NCBI GenBank assembly: GCA_011109175.1
Contig: RDEW01000035.1
Coordinates: 288,069 to 352,068, forward strand
Reading direction: 5' to 3'
Length of the DNA stretch: 64,000 nucleotides
From: Dicyema japonicum
Taxonomy: Eukaryota > Dicyemida > Rhombozoa > Dicyemidae
This document shows, in pieces, positions 31,675 through 43,685 of the stretch. Both the position numbers and the translations under genes were made by a program. Under the pieces are notes generated by a model. It saw only the letters and a list, made by a program, of their open reading frames with translations. It was not told the origin of the DNA and made no database searches. The stretch's first letter is position 1, and every line of letters starts with the position of its first letter.

Positions 31675-31870
31675 TACACTATCTGAAACACTTGACAGAG
31701 ATCTAAAGCTCGTGAACAAACGTCAAAGAAGTGGGGACGAGTTGAGGAAACTTTTTTACGATCGAGGAAGTTGGAAGAAGTTGGTTCGGAGGATTGTTTT
31801 GAATGCTGCACAAGTGAAATTATAACTATTATGATTTTACGAATGTTGCTTATAATAATAATAACCATCA
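31675..31870 (+). pseudogene. RTE-like LINE 3' end
   Basis: Reads DLKLVNKRQRSGDELRKL and DRGSWKKLVRRIV, ending ACGAATGTTGCTTATAATAA and a TAA run. Over 80 percent identical by eye to 22570-22745. Confidence 0.75.
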
Positions 31871-32316
31871 GAGAAATTCTATAACATTGCAATAAAATAG
31901 AATTAAATTCAATTAAAGATAATAAAATCCTGAGAATATAGAAATTTTCCTTCACATAAAAAAAGGAGAATATTACAAGCGTCTATGGTTTCTATTGATT
32001 ATTTAAACGCTATTCTGCTTTTTTGTACCAAAAAGAGCCAAAATGTTTGGAATTGAGTGGTTTTTGACGTTTTTCATGCTTGAGAATCGTTCAGCATCAT
32101 TATCAGTGATTAAGCGAGTCATCGAGCAGAGATGTCGATGTTAAGTCTTATAATCACACATATTGAATATCATCCTGATTTCTGACAACATACTAAAATA
32201 ACATTTTCGTAACTTCAAATCCTTAGAGATCAATCGTTAGGAAATCAACCCTACTGTCTCATCAAGACTGCGAATCGATATATTTCGCAGTCATAACAGC
32301 TATAATAGAGACTTCT
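31871..32316. other. No feature seen
   Basis: Short frames only. Confidence 0.4.
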
Positions 32317-33445
32317 TTAACGTAACCAATAGCTAACAGCAATGTGACAACTAAAGTCGTGCGCTCTGTTACGTATATCTGTTATGACGAGGAAATCGAA
32401 GGCGAATCGGGACAAAACAAGATGGCCCAGTTTCCACTCCTCTAGAAAGCAGAAGAGGTACAGCAACAAGGTCAATCGTCGAATTATGTTCAAATAGTCT
32501 TTTAAACCAGTGATAGAAACTTGATAGTGGACATGAACTTCCAACCATCGAAAAGCAGCTTTTTTTACCAGGGATTTGATGACATTAGTAGAAACCCAGT
32601 CGTTGATCATTATGAGAGACGACTAGATGTCTCCATTAATTAAAAAGCTGAGTTATTTGTTTAACAACCCAAGGCCAAGGTAAAACCAATCTAATTATAC
32701 GTGGTCCTGATGCATTCTAAGGTGACTGACTGCCTTCCGAATTTTTTATCAGAGGTAAAAAGGCGTAAACGACTTCTCTGCATTCGCCATGAATTGGTTT
32801 TCCAGCATCCAGCATTAAGCTAATCCAAGTTAACTGCATCTTTTATGTGACCTTCTGGCGAAGCTAACACAAGATCATCCTCAAAGGAGAGTAAAAAATC
32901 ATTATCATATTCTAGAGTCAGGATATCTACCAGAGAGAAGTCAAACAGAGCAGAAAATAAGGAAGATCCTTGAGGGACTCTGTTGGAGAAAAACGTGAGA
33001 TGAAATCCGAGGCATAAACGTCCCCATCGTCCACTTAGAATTGAAGCAATCCAAGTAACAATTCTTCATTTTGTCTTCAGAGATTGTGCGATACAATTTC
33101 CGGTTAGCATTTTGTAATTGTAGCTGCTAGGAATTCATGAGATCTTTAAGGGTCGGACGCGACTTAATTCGATAACATACATAACATAGGAACTCTCATC
33201 AAGTTGACCTCTTTCTTGATCTTCACCACAATCGGATATACGTAGAAAGATGACCAATTAGTTTTGGATAACAGTGACAAGGAGCAGAATGTTACGTTCT
33301 GTGAGGTAGGTGATCCGTCATTAGCAACGAAAGCTGGTAGTAATTTATTTTTATTTAACACCCAAGACCACGGTAAAACCAAAACTAACTATCACGTGAT
33401 CCCGATGCGCTCCGCCAAAATTCTCATTCTTTCCCGGTACTCCTC
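32317..33445 (-). pseudogene. LINE reverse transcriptase remnant with 3' end duplicated
   Basis: On the minus strand (33100-32820) one reads FFSNRVPQGSSLFSALFDFS, then VDILTLEY and LSFEDDLVLASPEGHIKDA. This is the VPQGSxLSPLLF block followed by the catalytic box, here FEDD for YADD. A 97-codon open frame follows (32610-32317) whose role is unclear. The words AAGGCCAAGGTAAAACCAA (32668) and AAGACCACGGTAAAACCAA (33366), with GTGGTCCTGATGC or GTGATCCCGATGC after each, show two copies of the LINE 3' end in one direction. Confidence 0.7.
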
Positions 33446-34466
33446 CTTCGTACTCACACAAGCTCGTACAGGGCTGCTGACTGTATTTGCAGGGCCACCT
33501 TCCCGCATGCCGGAGTAATGATAAGAACTTTTTTGAATTAAAAAAATAATCAAAATCTTATTAAAATAAAAAAATAATATGATTTAAAAATTTTTTATGT
33601 TGAAGATCTAAGCTTCTTAGAAAGGCCTTTTAAAATTAAGGAACGATGGACTTTTGAAAGTTCTAATCTCCAATGCCTCTGGTATCCTTTATAGGGAAGA
33701 ACCGAGTATCGTCCTGTTGTGACTACAAAGATCCAGTTATATGGCTAATATGGGCTTGTGTGGGCTCGAAGGAGGAGCAACGGGCCAAGTTGAGATATTT
33801 GTTAGAGCGTACTATGATCACATGATTGGTTAGTTTGAAGTTACCGTGATCTTTGGAATATTTTCGTTTCATTTTTCCGGTTTAAAATTCTGGTGTTAAA
33901 TTGATCATTTTTCCAATAAAGAAAAACTTTTTTCAACAGGAATAATGTAGAAAGACACTTTATCAGAAACTTGTATATATGGAGAGAGAGAGAAATAAAT
34001 GCTTTTTCCGTTCTAAATAGAAATAACTTGATCGACAGAAAACCTAAATTCGCAATATTTCTCTAATCTTCACTGAAATGCATTTTTGAATGTCTTCTAT
34101 GGTAAATAAGTCTTTTGTACGATCTTTGTTCAATTGTTTATCTCAACTTGTCTTGTTTTTCATCGTGGAACCACCATCGAAGGAAAAAGAAGATCAACGT
34201 CTTCCAAATATCTACTGATTTTAGACAACAGTTGTGAAGTTGTAGAACTCAAATTCTCATGAGATGAAGCTATTACAAAGATCATGGGTAAACCAAACTA
34301 CCTGACTTTGAAGTGTTACAGTATACCCCTTATCCAAGTACAGTGATCCAGAGGATATTGTCTGGGAACCTGAAATTGAAACCAAAACTCGTCGACTGTG
34401 AGCGAAAAGTATTTCTGTGGAATGAAAAGATTTAATGGTGGATCCGATCCTTAATTTATTCAATTG
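33446..34466. other. Unassigned spacer
   Basis: A 68-codon minus frame (34463-34257) is not recognised. No repeats seen. Confidence 0.3.
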
Positions 34467-34930
34467 CCTTTTTGATTGAACGTGTCATCACAATTTATCA
34501 TTTATTAATTTGAAAGCACAAGACCACCAAAAAAGAAAGGTTAAACACGCTAATTAGGCGATCCCAGAACTGGACTATTTCCCGAATTTATAGAAAGCGT
34601 GTTGGATCGCGGGAAGTACATCGAGAAATGTTGAGAAAATTACTAAGTGAACCTAGTGAATATGTTTCCTCCATAACTTAGCGAGATTTGTTGTTTTNCC
34701 TTCTTGATTGAACGTGTCATCACAATTTATCATTTATTAATTTGAAACTACAAGACCACCAAAAAAGAAAGGTTAAACACGCTAATTAGGCGGTCCCAGA
34801 ACCGGACTATTTCACGAATTTTTAGAGAGCGTGTTGGATCGCGGGAAAAACATCGATAAATGTTGATAAGACTACTAAGAGAACCTATTGGACATGTTTC
34901 CTTCATGACTTAGCGTGATTTTTTGTTTTT
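34467..34930 (-). repeat. LINE 3' end, duplicated around a single N (34698)
   Basis: 34469-34697 and 34699-34926 are near-identical direct copies of about 228 bp. Each contains ACAAGACCACCAAAAAAGAA and GCTAATTAGGCGATCCCAGA or its variant, the minus-strand LINE 3' end motif. The single N sits exactly at the join, so one copy may be an assembly artefact. Confidence 0.75.
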
Positions 34931-35040
34931 AAAATAAAAAAATAATTTTTGATTTATTAAAAGAAAGATTTAGATAATTAATTTTTTGCAGACAGGATTG
35001 CGCATGCGTTTCCACGTAATACGACATTCCCGATTCATTG

Positions 35041-35440
35041 TCTTAGCAAGAACGATCGTGGAATTCTATTTTTTGGCCTGCTAATTTCTCTCTTATTTCT
35101 TTCAGAAAGGCCGCAGTGAAAGATCCTACTCCAATAGCCGAGTACTTCTGGATTTTGACCATTTCTGCTGCGTTGGTAACAGATCCACGTTTATGAGCAG
35201 ATCTCAGGAGTGAAGTGGAAAAGGTATCCACACAGGTTACATCCCAGACCAATGATTTTCCGTGTTAATATGCAAAAGCNATCCAGGTTTATGAGCAGAT
35301 CTCAGGAATAAAGTGGATAAGGTAACCACATAGGTTACATCCCAGACCAATGATTTTTCGTCTTAATATACAAAAGCGTCATTCCGTCTGGACTCTTGCC
35401 ATCTCCACGATCCAGTCCGACAGGCTCTTTGATTTATATA
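35041..35440 (-). pseudogene. RLE-type LINE endonuclease fragment, duplicated around N (35280)
   Basis: Minus-strand frame 35252-35043 reads MVWDVTCVDTFSTSLLRSA and KIQKYSAIGVGSFTAAF. Upstream, across the duplication, GKSPDGMTL precedes it (family KRPDG). The segments 35181-35279 and 35281-35383 are direct copies with the N between them, so the element itself is probably single. Confidence 0.7.
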
Positions 35441-35454
35441 ATATTTTCTATTAA

Positions 35455-36027
35455 AAACTATATTTTTATAAGTTTAAACAATTTTAAAGAACACATTGAT
35501 TTTTGACCTTATTTACAATTTTTTTGGCTTTGGGTATGACTAGTGACATGTGTGTTCTGTCTGTGCGAAGCTACAAGTATAATGGTTTTCGCAAAAAGTA
35601 TTGTTTTTTGAGAAAAATCGCCTTAGTTATGAAACGTACATAATTAGCAATGTGAACGGTTTAGGAAGTTTTTTGCGATATAAGAGTTATTTTCAGAGTT
35701 TTAGCACAATTCATCTCATAGAACGTCAAAACAGACCAACTTCCTCCCCCAATCAAAATTTATCAATCATTATTGCTTCATAAAACTTGTTTTTTATAAC
35801 CAACGCACGTAATTTTCAATGTCCTTTTAAAGACAGTAACCTGGAAGACGACATTTATAAAACAAAATATTTGCTCTGCTGTTTTTTTATCGACCTCCGA
35901 TCTCAGTATGGGTCATCTCTACTAAGTACCCTTAGCTTGTATGACCATAATTTAAAACTAATTTGCGAGGTTCTATTTTTCATTTTAAAAGCTAATATAA
36001 GTGTTCCGCGGCATATCGATTGACAAT
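35455..36027 (+). other. Unassigned plus-strand frames ending in a hAT-like terminus
   Basis: Frames 35601-35783 and 35787-36023 (60 and 78 codons) are open in series and read like a decayed transposase. The second runs into GTTCCGCGGCATATCGATTG and ACAATCTCTG, whose reverse complement (CAGAGATTGTCAATCGATAT) resembles a hAT terminus. Superfamily membership is inferred from that end only. Confidence 0.4.
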
Positions 36028-36686
36028 CTCTGATCTTGTCTAATTAGTGAGATAATTGACCTTGCATTTCCTTCACCAATAGTGAAATTGCAGAAGCTAA
36101 CTGAAGGTAATCAACTTGTTGCATCGTCACACTGCAAGGCATCTTATTAGTTTTATTCGCAATTGTTTTTGCGAATAACATTTTATTTTTAGTTTGATTT
36201 AAAATCTGTTTTATTCGTAAAATTTTGGAATAGATTTTGTGACTATTTAGTTTGCAAGATTTAATGCATTAACCATCTGTGAATGGTTTTCCCATTTTGC
36301 TATCTCATGACTGACGATGAAGTTTCCAATGTTAGTAGTCTTAGCAGACTGCCTCCAATAATTAAATGTTGAACTTTGAATTTTAATATTTTTGGAGTTT
36401 TTCGCAGCTAGTTTTCGTGCATCGCCATTTGGATATTTTTTTGAAAAATCATGTTTTCTCTCCAGATTTGACTTTTTCTTCTGGTTGAATGTTTCGTGGG
36501 AAAAGAGACATTTTGGAAAGTTATCTGAGCTTAATATGATGGCAAAAGTCCATTGAGGTTAAAAAACGTTTTCTATCCGTTTTTTACTAATTTTCTTATT
36601 CATAATAATAAATAATAGTGCAAATTTGCCACAACATTATAGTTAATCAATTAACGCCGCTTGTGCCGTACCCGGGATAATTTTTA
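36028..36686. other. No feature seen
   Basis: AT-rich; no frame above 50 codons worth naming. Confidence 0.4.
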
Positions 36687-37500
36687 CTGTCAGATGCCTC
36701 CACTTTCCTCTTGAGATTTTACGGAAGTCGTCTAAGTTTTGGTTTTATGGTTAAAGTGGTGACGTCCCTCTTTTTCACTGTCTTATACAAACTCTGGAGA
36801 ACTCGTCTTAGTGACATTTAATGTGAGAAGAATTGTGACCTCAATGCAAAGACACAACTGAATGAAGACCTCACTCGTTATGAAGTTTCTGNTGTCAGAT
36901 GCCTCCACTCTCCTCTTGAGATTTTACGGAGGTCGTCTAAGTTTTGGTTTTATGGTTGAAGTGGTGACGTCCCTCTTTTGCACTGTCTTATACACACCCT
37001 GGAGAACTCGTCCTAGTGACATTCAATGTTAGAGGAATTGCGACCTCAATGCAAAGACACAACTGAATGAGGACATCACTCGTTATGAATATTCTGTAGC
37101 CTGCCTTCAGTTAACCAAAGTGAAAAGGAGACTTGATGAAGTCGTGGAAACACACAAAGTCATCTGCTAGAACCATTCAACTGAAGTTGTGCAAAACTCT
37201 GACTACTGTTATCAACGCATATGCCTCGACTATGGGCTTAGCAATGAATTGTCCAGATGAAGTTGAAAACTTCTACACGTAACTCGCGATGACAATGGAC
37301 GATATTCTTGCTTCCCCCCTAGTTTTTCTTGCCGGTGACTTGAACGCAAAAGTTGGAACACGTAGCACGGACGAAAACTTCATTGGAAACCATAGTAGAA
37401 GGAAGAGAAATTCTAATGGTACTGCAGTCGAGGATTCTGCTGTGCATTTGACCTCTTTCTATGCAACACAGCGTTCAAACACCCCTCAAAATACATGAAG
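36687..37500 (+). pseudogene. RTE-like LINE endonuclease, with duplication around N (36892)
   Basis: Plus-strand pieces read VACLQLTKVKRRLDEVVETH (family CLQET, here LQLT, so the catalytic glutamate is lost) and VVQNSDYCYQRICLDYGLS. Next comes the frame 37289-37498 with VFLAGDLNAKVGTRSTDEN and IGNHSRRKRNSNG, the DLNAKVG...NxxG block. The upstream part 36687-36891 is repeated at 36893-37090 directly around the single N. No reverse transcriptase follows. Confidence 0.75.
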
Positions 37501-37639
37501 ACATAGGTCTGACAGAGAAATATCAGAGTGGTGCCGATTTACAATTAAATTAATTATTTCTTGTGTAAGTGTGAATTTATATTCACAGACATAATTGAAG
37601 AGCCACAAATTAAGCCACGCAATTTATGATTTATTTATG

Positions 37640-37770
37640 TTAATAACCCCGGCAACACCGAGAAAGAAGAACAAAAAAGTCAGACAGTTAGGTGATCCCA
37701 GTCCTCGCAATCAATTGTGCCATTAGAGTCTGTGATCTTCCATCGTCCCCACTACTTTCCGGAAGAGCCT
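37640..37770 (-). repeat. LINE/SINE 3' end
   Basis: ATAACCCCGGCAACACCGAG then AGTTAGGTGATCCCAGTCC is the minus-strand form of the shared 3' end (CTTTCTCGGTGT...GGGGTTAATA). Confidence 0.6.
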
Positions 37771-37966
37771 TCTCTCGGTCTTTCAGAAGAATTCGATCGG
37801 GGAGAGGAATTTCCTATCCAATCGGTATTCTCTTGCCATGGAAATGAACAGGCGAAATAGTAATGAAAGAAACAATAGTTGTTGTTATTTTAAATTATAT
37901 TTAGGAGGACTAATTGCATCCTATAAAATTGCAATGATTATTCCAAAAATGAGAGTTCCCAAGAGG

Positions 37967-38511
37967 AATTAATTATGTTAAAAATTCAATCCAGAATTAA
38001 AGCTATATTATAATGATTCACAATCACCTGTTATTTTTTTGGCAAAATATGAAAATAAAAGAGAGTTATCCAAAATTGTGGACAGAAATAGCACAATTGC
38101 TACTCTATTTTCCGACATCATACTGTGTTGAATGCGGATTTAGCATTCTACATCGAATTGTAAATAAAGAACGAAACAGATTGGATGTGTCCATTAGAGG
38201 AGATATTCGTTTAAAAATAACACAAATAGTGCCAAATACCGAATCTTTGGTGAAAAAACATCAGTCACAGGGATCCCATTGGTATTTAATTTTTTTTATT
38301 ATAGATTTATGCTAAGATACTAACTTAACATCGAGTATATACTTTTTTTGTTTGATTTGATTTTTAACAATGAATTCATTTTAGATTGTTAACTAATTTT
38401 AATTAGAATTGTCTATTCTAAATAAAAAAGCTTTAAGGGGTCGATTAAATATTAGGGGGGTCGAAAAAAAAGTCAAGGGGTCGACGAGTAAAAAAAGGTT
38501 GAGAACCCCTG
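37967..38511 (+). mobile_element. 5'-truncated hAT copy, transposase C-terminus and right end
   Basis: From 37967 the sequence matches 15654-16199 with few differences. It includes a 100-codon frame (38013-38315) containing QLLLYFPTSYCVECGFSI and NRLDVSIRGDIRLKITQIV, and the terminus AAAGGTTGAGAACCCCTG ending at 38511. The terminus keeps the four-C form lost from the 14.2-kb copy. Left part and left terminal repeat are missing. Confidence 0.88.
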
Positions 38512-38960
38512 CTGTAGACCATTGTCTTCGAGAAGATAAATCTCCATTCAACGGAGGTATACTCAACGGCTGGCGAGATTGTTGGTTGGTAGAGAATAGA
38601 AACAGTAAAGTCCATAGAATTTATGATTAAGTGAGTAAGATTTTTATAATTAAAAAAATATGCAAAGATTTTAGTAATTTANACATCTTAAAAATTTAAT
38701 TTTTTTATTTTTTAATGTGTGCCGTGGATTATTTTTTTTACGATTAGTGTGCCGCGAGAATTATTTTTTGAAAAGCTCTGCTGTATACCATTGTCTTCGA
38801 GAAGATAAATCTCTATGCAACGGAGGTATACTCAACGGCTGGCGAGATTGTTGGTTGGTAGAGAATAGAAACAGAAAAGTCCATAGAATTTATGATTAAG
38901 TGAGTAAGATTTTTATAATTAAAAAAATATGCAAAGATTTTAGTAATTTAAATAAAAATA
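38512..38960. repeat. Duplicated flank around N (38682), with a second hAT-like terminus
   Basis: Segment 38512-38681 (CTGTAGACCATTGTCTTCGA...) recurs at 38788-38948 with few changes. The first copy follows the hAT end at 38511. The second follows 38700-38787, whose reverse complement begins CAGAGCTTTTCAAAAAATAA and contains CGGCACAC words, a different hAT-like terminus. The N lies inside the duplicated tract. Confidence 0.65.
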
Positions 38961-39103
38961 AAAATTTAATATAAATAGACTAAGATGTACAAAAAACTTG
39001 GCCGCGTGCTGCCATGTGGCCCTATGTGGATAGTGGGTCAAAATTTTATTATTCTTCTTCCCGATGGAGTCATTGGTTCCACCTTACTGATGAGCCGCCC
39101 AAG

Positions 39104-39345
39104 GTCTTTGGAATAAATTTAATTTAATAAAAAACATTTTTGAAGAAAAACACTATTTTGAAAATGTTTTTGTTAGAGATTTAAGTAATNCGCCCAAGGT
39201 CTTTGGAATAAATTTAATTTAATAAAAAACATTTTTGAAAAAAAACACTATTTTTAAAATGTTTTTTTTAGAGATTTAAGTAATCATTTGCGATAATTTA
39301 TAGAGCTACATAAACAACTCAAAGAGCAATGGTGGCCGACCCCTG
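39104..39345. mobile_element. hAT-like right end with duplication around N (39190)
   Basis: The right end reads, as reverse complement, CAGGGGTCGGCCACCATTGC, a classic hAT terminus. The inner segment 39108-39189 is repeated at 39191-39276 with the N at the join. No transposase frame is present, so this may be a non-autonomous element. The left end was not found. Confidence 0.5.
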
Positions 39346-39768
39346 TCCTATAGGACTCAAGAATTTTGGCGTCTGAACCTCGCCTAAAGACTTCGTTCAA
39401 GATCTGCCTGCAGGAGAGAGTGTCAATCTGGTCTCCGCATCAGCATGGGTCAGCACACAGACTTTTAATCCGAGTCGTAATGAGATCCCAATACTACATT
39501 CATCACTCAGAAAGGTACTCGAAATACCATTAGGAATTTTGTTAGGCCAGGCGAAGCTCTCGGAAGAGGCCCCTGACGACAAACAAGCATGTCGATGTTT
39601 GTTAGATGATACTAGCAGATCTACAATGACTTCCTGGACACGACATTGTCCAAACCTCGTCAACAGATCATGGAAGGTTGGGTGACTGATAGATATGGCT
39701 ATAGGCATCATGACTGCCGTCCTGGTCAGTAGAGAATTCAGGGTGGGAATGTAGAATCTTCTTGACAA
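39346..39768 (-). pseudogene. RLE-type LINE, zinc-knuckle region
   Basis: The minus-strand frame 39768-39397 ends AWPNKIPNGISSTFLSDE, then SIGISLRLGLKVCVLTHA and TLSPAGRS. This is the region before the endonuclease (family RLGLK-C..H.C.CG...LSC..SAGR), with most zinc ligands mutated. It continues LNEVFRRGSDAKILES (family IND...LEP) before the hAT-like end cuts it at 39345. Confidence 0.65.
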
Positions 39769-40729
39769 AGGTGTTAATGGACTTGGGGATACATTAAATA
39801 TATGATTTTGATGGAACGAGGAAATGTCGGATAAAATATTCTCCGGGTTTTAATCTCGTCAAGCAGAAAATTTGGAAAACTTGGACAAATCTACCTTTGT
39901 GAGTATCAATGGAATTAAAGTCAGATTATTAATTCCCGTGCGTTTATTAATAATATTGTCCCATGTGACGCCTTATCACAAATGTTCATATAAATTTATT
40001 TCAGAACAGAAATTACGGTTGAGTATGCTGAAACAATTAAACCAAATGATCCATATTTATTTGAATTGAATAAAGTGAGAAGCGACGTCGATAATGTAGG
40101 CGGGGTCCACCTTGGATGGATTGTTGTGTTAACTAAGTATAAATTAATTTAAGAAATTTAAATAATAAATTAATTGTAATAATTGAATAAAGTTAGAATT
40201 CAATACTTCATTTGCTTACTATCATGGATTTGGAAAATAATTGATAAAATCATAGATTTTATTAGAAAGCAACGTGACAATAAAAAAATCAATTTTTATA
40301 GGAGAGTTGATTATGTTTACTGATCCTATTTTGCTTATTCGACTTGGAACTAAGCATGTCATCTCTTTGTTTCTGAGTTTCGATGTTACAAAAATCTGAT
40401 CAAATCCGTAACGTATAATCTTGACATTTGTGATTTGAGTAATCAGTATTCTAAACGTACCTTAAATAAGATCTTAAAGGATACCATTTACTTTGAGTGA
40501 CTCTTATTGATTCCATTCATTATTAATCGCACAAAACAAGAAGGGGCTTTGTTCTATCTGCTTGTTAACCACATTTTGTTCAAAAAATGAAAAAAAATTG
40601 TCAATATTTAAAAATACGTCGTCGTCAATTTTAAAATAATAGACTCATAAAATGCCCACGTGAGTGCATTCATTTTTGTCAAATTTCTATAATTTTTATA
40701 AAATTCATTAAAAATAATATAATTGTCAA
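39769..40729. other. Unassigned spacer
   Basis: A 65-codon plus frame at 39872-40069 is unsupported; the rest is AT-rich. Confidence 0.3.
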
Positions 40730-41090
40730 TTTTTTGTTCGTTAGTCATGCCACTATTATTTCTTTAACAACATACAATATTGAAAGGCATTACCATCGTC
40801 ATGCGTCGATTTTTGAATTACTGTGTTCGGATTCGAAAAAAATTATTACAGCTGAAGACTCAAAACTTCCGACAATCTTCCCTATTTGGAACAAATTAGT
40901 CGGAAATCGACATTGTCGCATATAAAATTTGTTACCTTCCTGCAAAGAACATGAGTACTATTTCGACTATCGCCAAAAAATTACCACTCAGCAATGATAC
41001 TGTGACTAGGACGGTGGAACTAATAATAGAAAATATGTCTTCACAATATCAGAGTACCTGTGTTTATAAATTTGTTGAATATATATAGTT
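40730..41090 (+). pseudogene. hAT (ZBED5-like) transposase N-terminal fragment
   Basis: The frame 40734-40925 reads SIFELLCSDSKKIITAEDSK. After a break, YLPAKNMSTISTIAKKLPLS and NDTVTRTVELIIENMSSQ follow. The PLSNDTVxRxI...M segment is the conserved linker after the BED finger in ZBED5/SCAND3-like transposases. About 110 codons in total; no terminal repeat nearby. Confidence 0.65.
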
Positions 41091-41225
41091 TCAAAGTTAT
41101 CCTTCGGTCTTGACAGATGTGATGGCAAGAGACCGGATGGTGTAACTACCATGGAGCCAAAAGTGTCTTGCCTGGGATTCAACGTCCATGAACACTTTCT
41201 CTAATGGGAATTTGTTCAAATTATC
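41091..41225 (+). pseudogene. RLE-type LINE endonuclease fragment
   Basis: CDGKRPDGVTTMEPKVS, with SLAWDSTSMNTF in the next frame: RPD plus the WDxT aspartate of the restriction-like endonuclease. Only about 45 codons. Confidence 0.65.
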
Positions 41226-41615
41226 ATTATTCGAGGGATCCACAGCGACGATGAGAAGGAGGCTGAGTTACCCCTACCAACATAAATGCGGTTGGACACA
41301 TCAGGAGGTTTGGGGAAACAAATATTGAAATGAGAATTATCGATGAAGGGGGTGCTGTTGAAGGATGCTGTTCGCCTGAACGGTCAAATTGAGAAAAGGA
41401 GAACCCAACCCATGACTGTCCAAACTATTTACTACAAGGAGTCCGAAAGTGTGAGTGGAGCAGGCAGGCTCAAAGAGGAGACGAACTGACGCAGAGCGCA
41501 TCAATTCATTTTAGCTAATAGACTATTATTGTTTCATTCTCTGGTAGGCTTAAGTCTGTTTTTTTCGATTTAATGAATAAAGGAGATCAGAAAATGATTG
41601 GTGTCCATTTATCTT
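41226..41615. other. No feature seen
   Basis: Short frames only. Confidence 0.4.
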
Positions 41616-41880
41616 GCACCATTGTGTTATTTTTCTGACGATAGCTATCGAGATACGCTCTCGTAGCATCCAGTCTCACGTGGATCATTGGTGACCCTTT
41701 GGATTATTGAGTTGATCCTACGAACTGGCTTGTCAGTGTGTGGGCCAGGGATTCTGACATCTCAACAGCAAATGGACAGACAAGTGGTTTTTCGCAATGC
41801 TTCGGTACTTCCTTCTCTTCTGCTCCTCGATTGCTTAGAAGCATGACCTAGGTCCGAGACTGAAGCGGTAATTATCTTTT
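41616..41880 (-). pseudogene. RLE-type LINE C-terminus
   Basis: The minus strand reads TASVSDLGHASKQ, then VRIPGPHTDKPVRRINSII and VTNDPRETGCYESVSR. This matches the last 70 residues of the 56.6-kb copy (ASDPGHASKQ...SGILGPQADELVRKIGSMI...KDPRETGWFRERIS) with many changes. Confidence 0.75.
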
Positions 41881-42394
41881 AATATCTGCTCTTATCGATA
41901 ATCAAAAAAATACATTGTCCATTATTATTATTGAGAAACTTTGATTGGGCAACAATTTCATTTATTTTTTTCATAGAAATCTGTTGTTTCAGATGGCAAT
42001 TGATAAGTTTCCTCATCAGAGTAGGCGTAGCAAAGCCTGGTGTCTCATCTTGTAGAGAGGAATATTTGACTCAACAAATTTTTATGGCCAAGATATAAGA
42101 ATACTGGAAGTATTAGACAAAATTGTCTGCACATTTATAACCAACCTCATGTCATCTAAAAATTGATGTGAAATACATTTTCCTTTTAGTTGCTTCAAGT
42201 TTTTATCAGTAAATTTGTTTAAAAGTTAATTACAATCGAAAAATTTAACAAAAAATTCTAAATTGACCACAAATTCTGAATATTTTTGCATAAAAATGAG
42301 CTTTCTGTGGTAGTGAAAATCAACAACGAGAATAATAAACATGTGTTTAGGAAAATTTTTATTTAATAAAAAAACAAATAAAATTAGTGATCTT
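41881..42394. other. Unassigned; minus-strand open frame
   Basis: A 63-codon minus frame (42417-42226), hydrophobic and lysine-rich, is unsupported. Confidence 0.3.
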
Positions 42395-42840
42395 CCGTTC
42401 GTTCCCTGACGACTCAAGAATTCCAGCGTCGAAGGCGAAAGGGAACTAGACGTCTCAACCGTGAGTGGAACGAACCCAAATCCTGGGTAGGACCGCGTAT
42501 TTTGCCCGTTCGATTATATCAGAAATCTCATTTAGGTCAAATTTCGTGGTACTGATTGAGTTTTCTGATGCATTGTTTCGATTAACACAGACCTCACTAG
42601 GGGGCTTCTCATTTGGCAATTTGCTAATTTCTGAAACATTCCTTTGAGTGAGAAAATGGGTTTTGAAGCATTAAGCTATAAGGCCATACCATTCCCGGCG
42701 GATCTTCACAAATCCTCGTTTAGCAGAATCCATAACACCTGAGATCAATTCAAAGTCTGTGATAGATGAGGTTAGGTCATGTATTTTACTGTAAAGAGAA
42801 TTCGAGATACTTTGATCCACGAAATGTGTCATTCAGCCGT
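42395..42840 (-). pseudogene. RLE-like tail preceded by an unassigned reading frame
   Basis: 42395-42500 aligns with the RLE C-terminal segment at 31205-31300 (shared AGACGTCTCAAC and GGTAGGACCGCG). Upstream on the minus strand an uninterrupted frame reads SISNSLYSKIHDLTSSITD, DFELISGVMDSAKRGF and, after one stop, LPNEKPPSEVCVNRNNAS. This part is not RLE sequence and I do not recognise it; it could be ORF1 of the element or a host pseudogene. Confidence 0.45.
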
Positions 42841-43685
42841 TTGGATTATAAGTAAGACACGTGCTGGCCACGGTCCGCTTTGCAAATACTGGTAGATGTT
42901 CGTTTTTACTTTTAGGGCTAGCAAGGTCCGGAAGACCTCTCCAAGTCTTCAAGTGGTTGAGAGATGCCACTCGTACTCAGTTAAGAACAATTTTCTATAT
43001 AAGTGTGATTCTTGTCAGTGAGGTTGTTCTCAATTATGGCAGAATCGCCAGGCACTCCTGGTAGAAAGTAACTCAGTGTGAATGTGGCGGGCTTTTGATG
43101 AGAGATAATAATAAGGGAGAGTTGGTGGTTTCCAGTCCAGCGACTCCATTTGCAAAATTCTTATTTTTATGATTATCAAAGCTATTCACTATAAGAATTT
43201 AGTTTTTCGTAATTTGGAGAGAAAGGGATCTTCCACCATCTTCCAATCTCTTCCACCGAAAAATGAAGTGATGTCCGCGACGGTAAAATGGAAGAAGGCG
43301 AACCTATTTCTCCACCTCTCTTCGGAAGCGGAAGCCTAGACTATTTGAAGATCGATTTGGTCGGCACAATCAGACCTTCTTCCTTGGATTAATTAGTTGA
43401 GACTGTTTGTGCTGGGGTTACCAAAGATTGTAAGCCTGGGGTTAATATTTAGAAGGTATTCAAGACGGTTGGCTGCTATTTTTTCGAGATTTACTTCTGA
43501 AATGAGAAAATAACATTTGATCACCACCCAGTCTTCGGGAATTACTATATTATTAAGGCAACCTAAAGTCAACAATGTCAACTTTTATTTTTGGTAGAAC
43601 GATAGTGAAGAGCACCGTACATGAGGAACCCTGAGTATTCATATCTTTACGGGTAACGCGAGAGTGCATTAAACTAACTAACTTT
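42841..43685. other. Unassigned spacer
   Basis: Two short frames (42861-43064 plus, 43581-43393 minus) without support. Confidence 0.3.
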
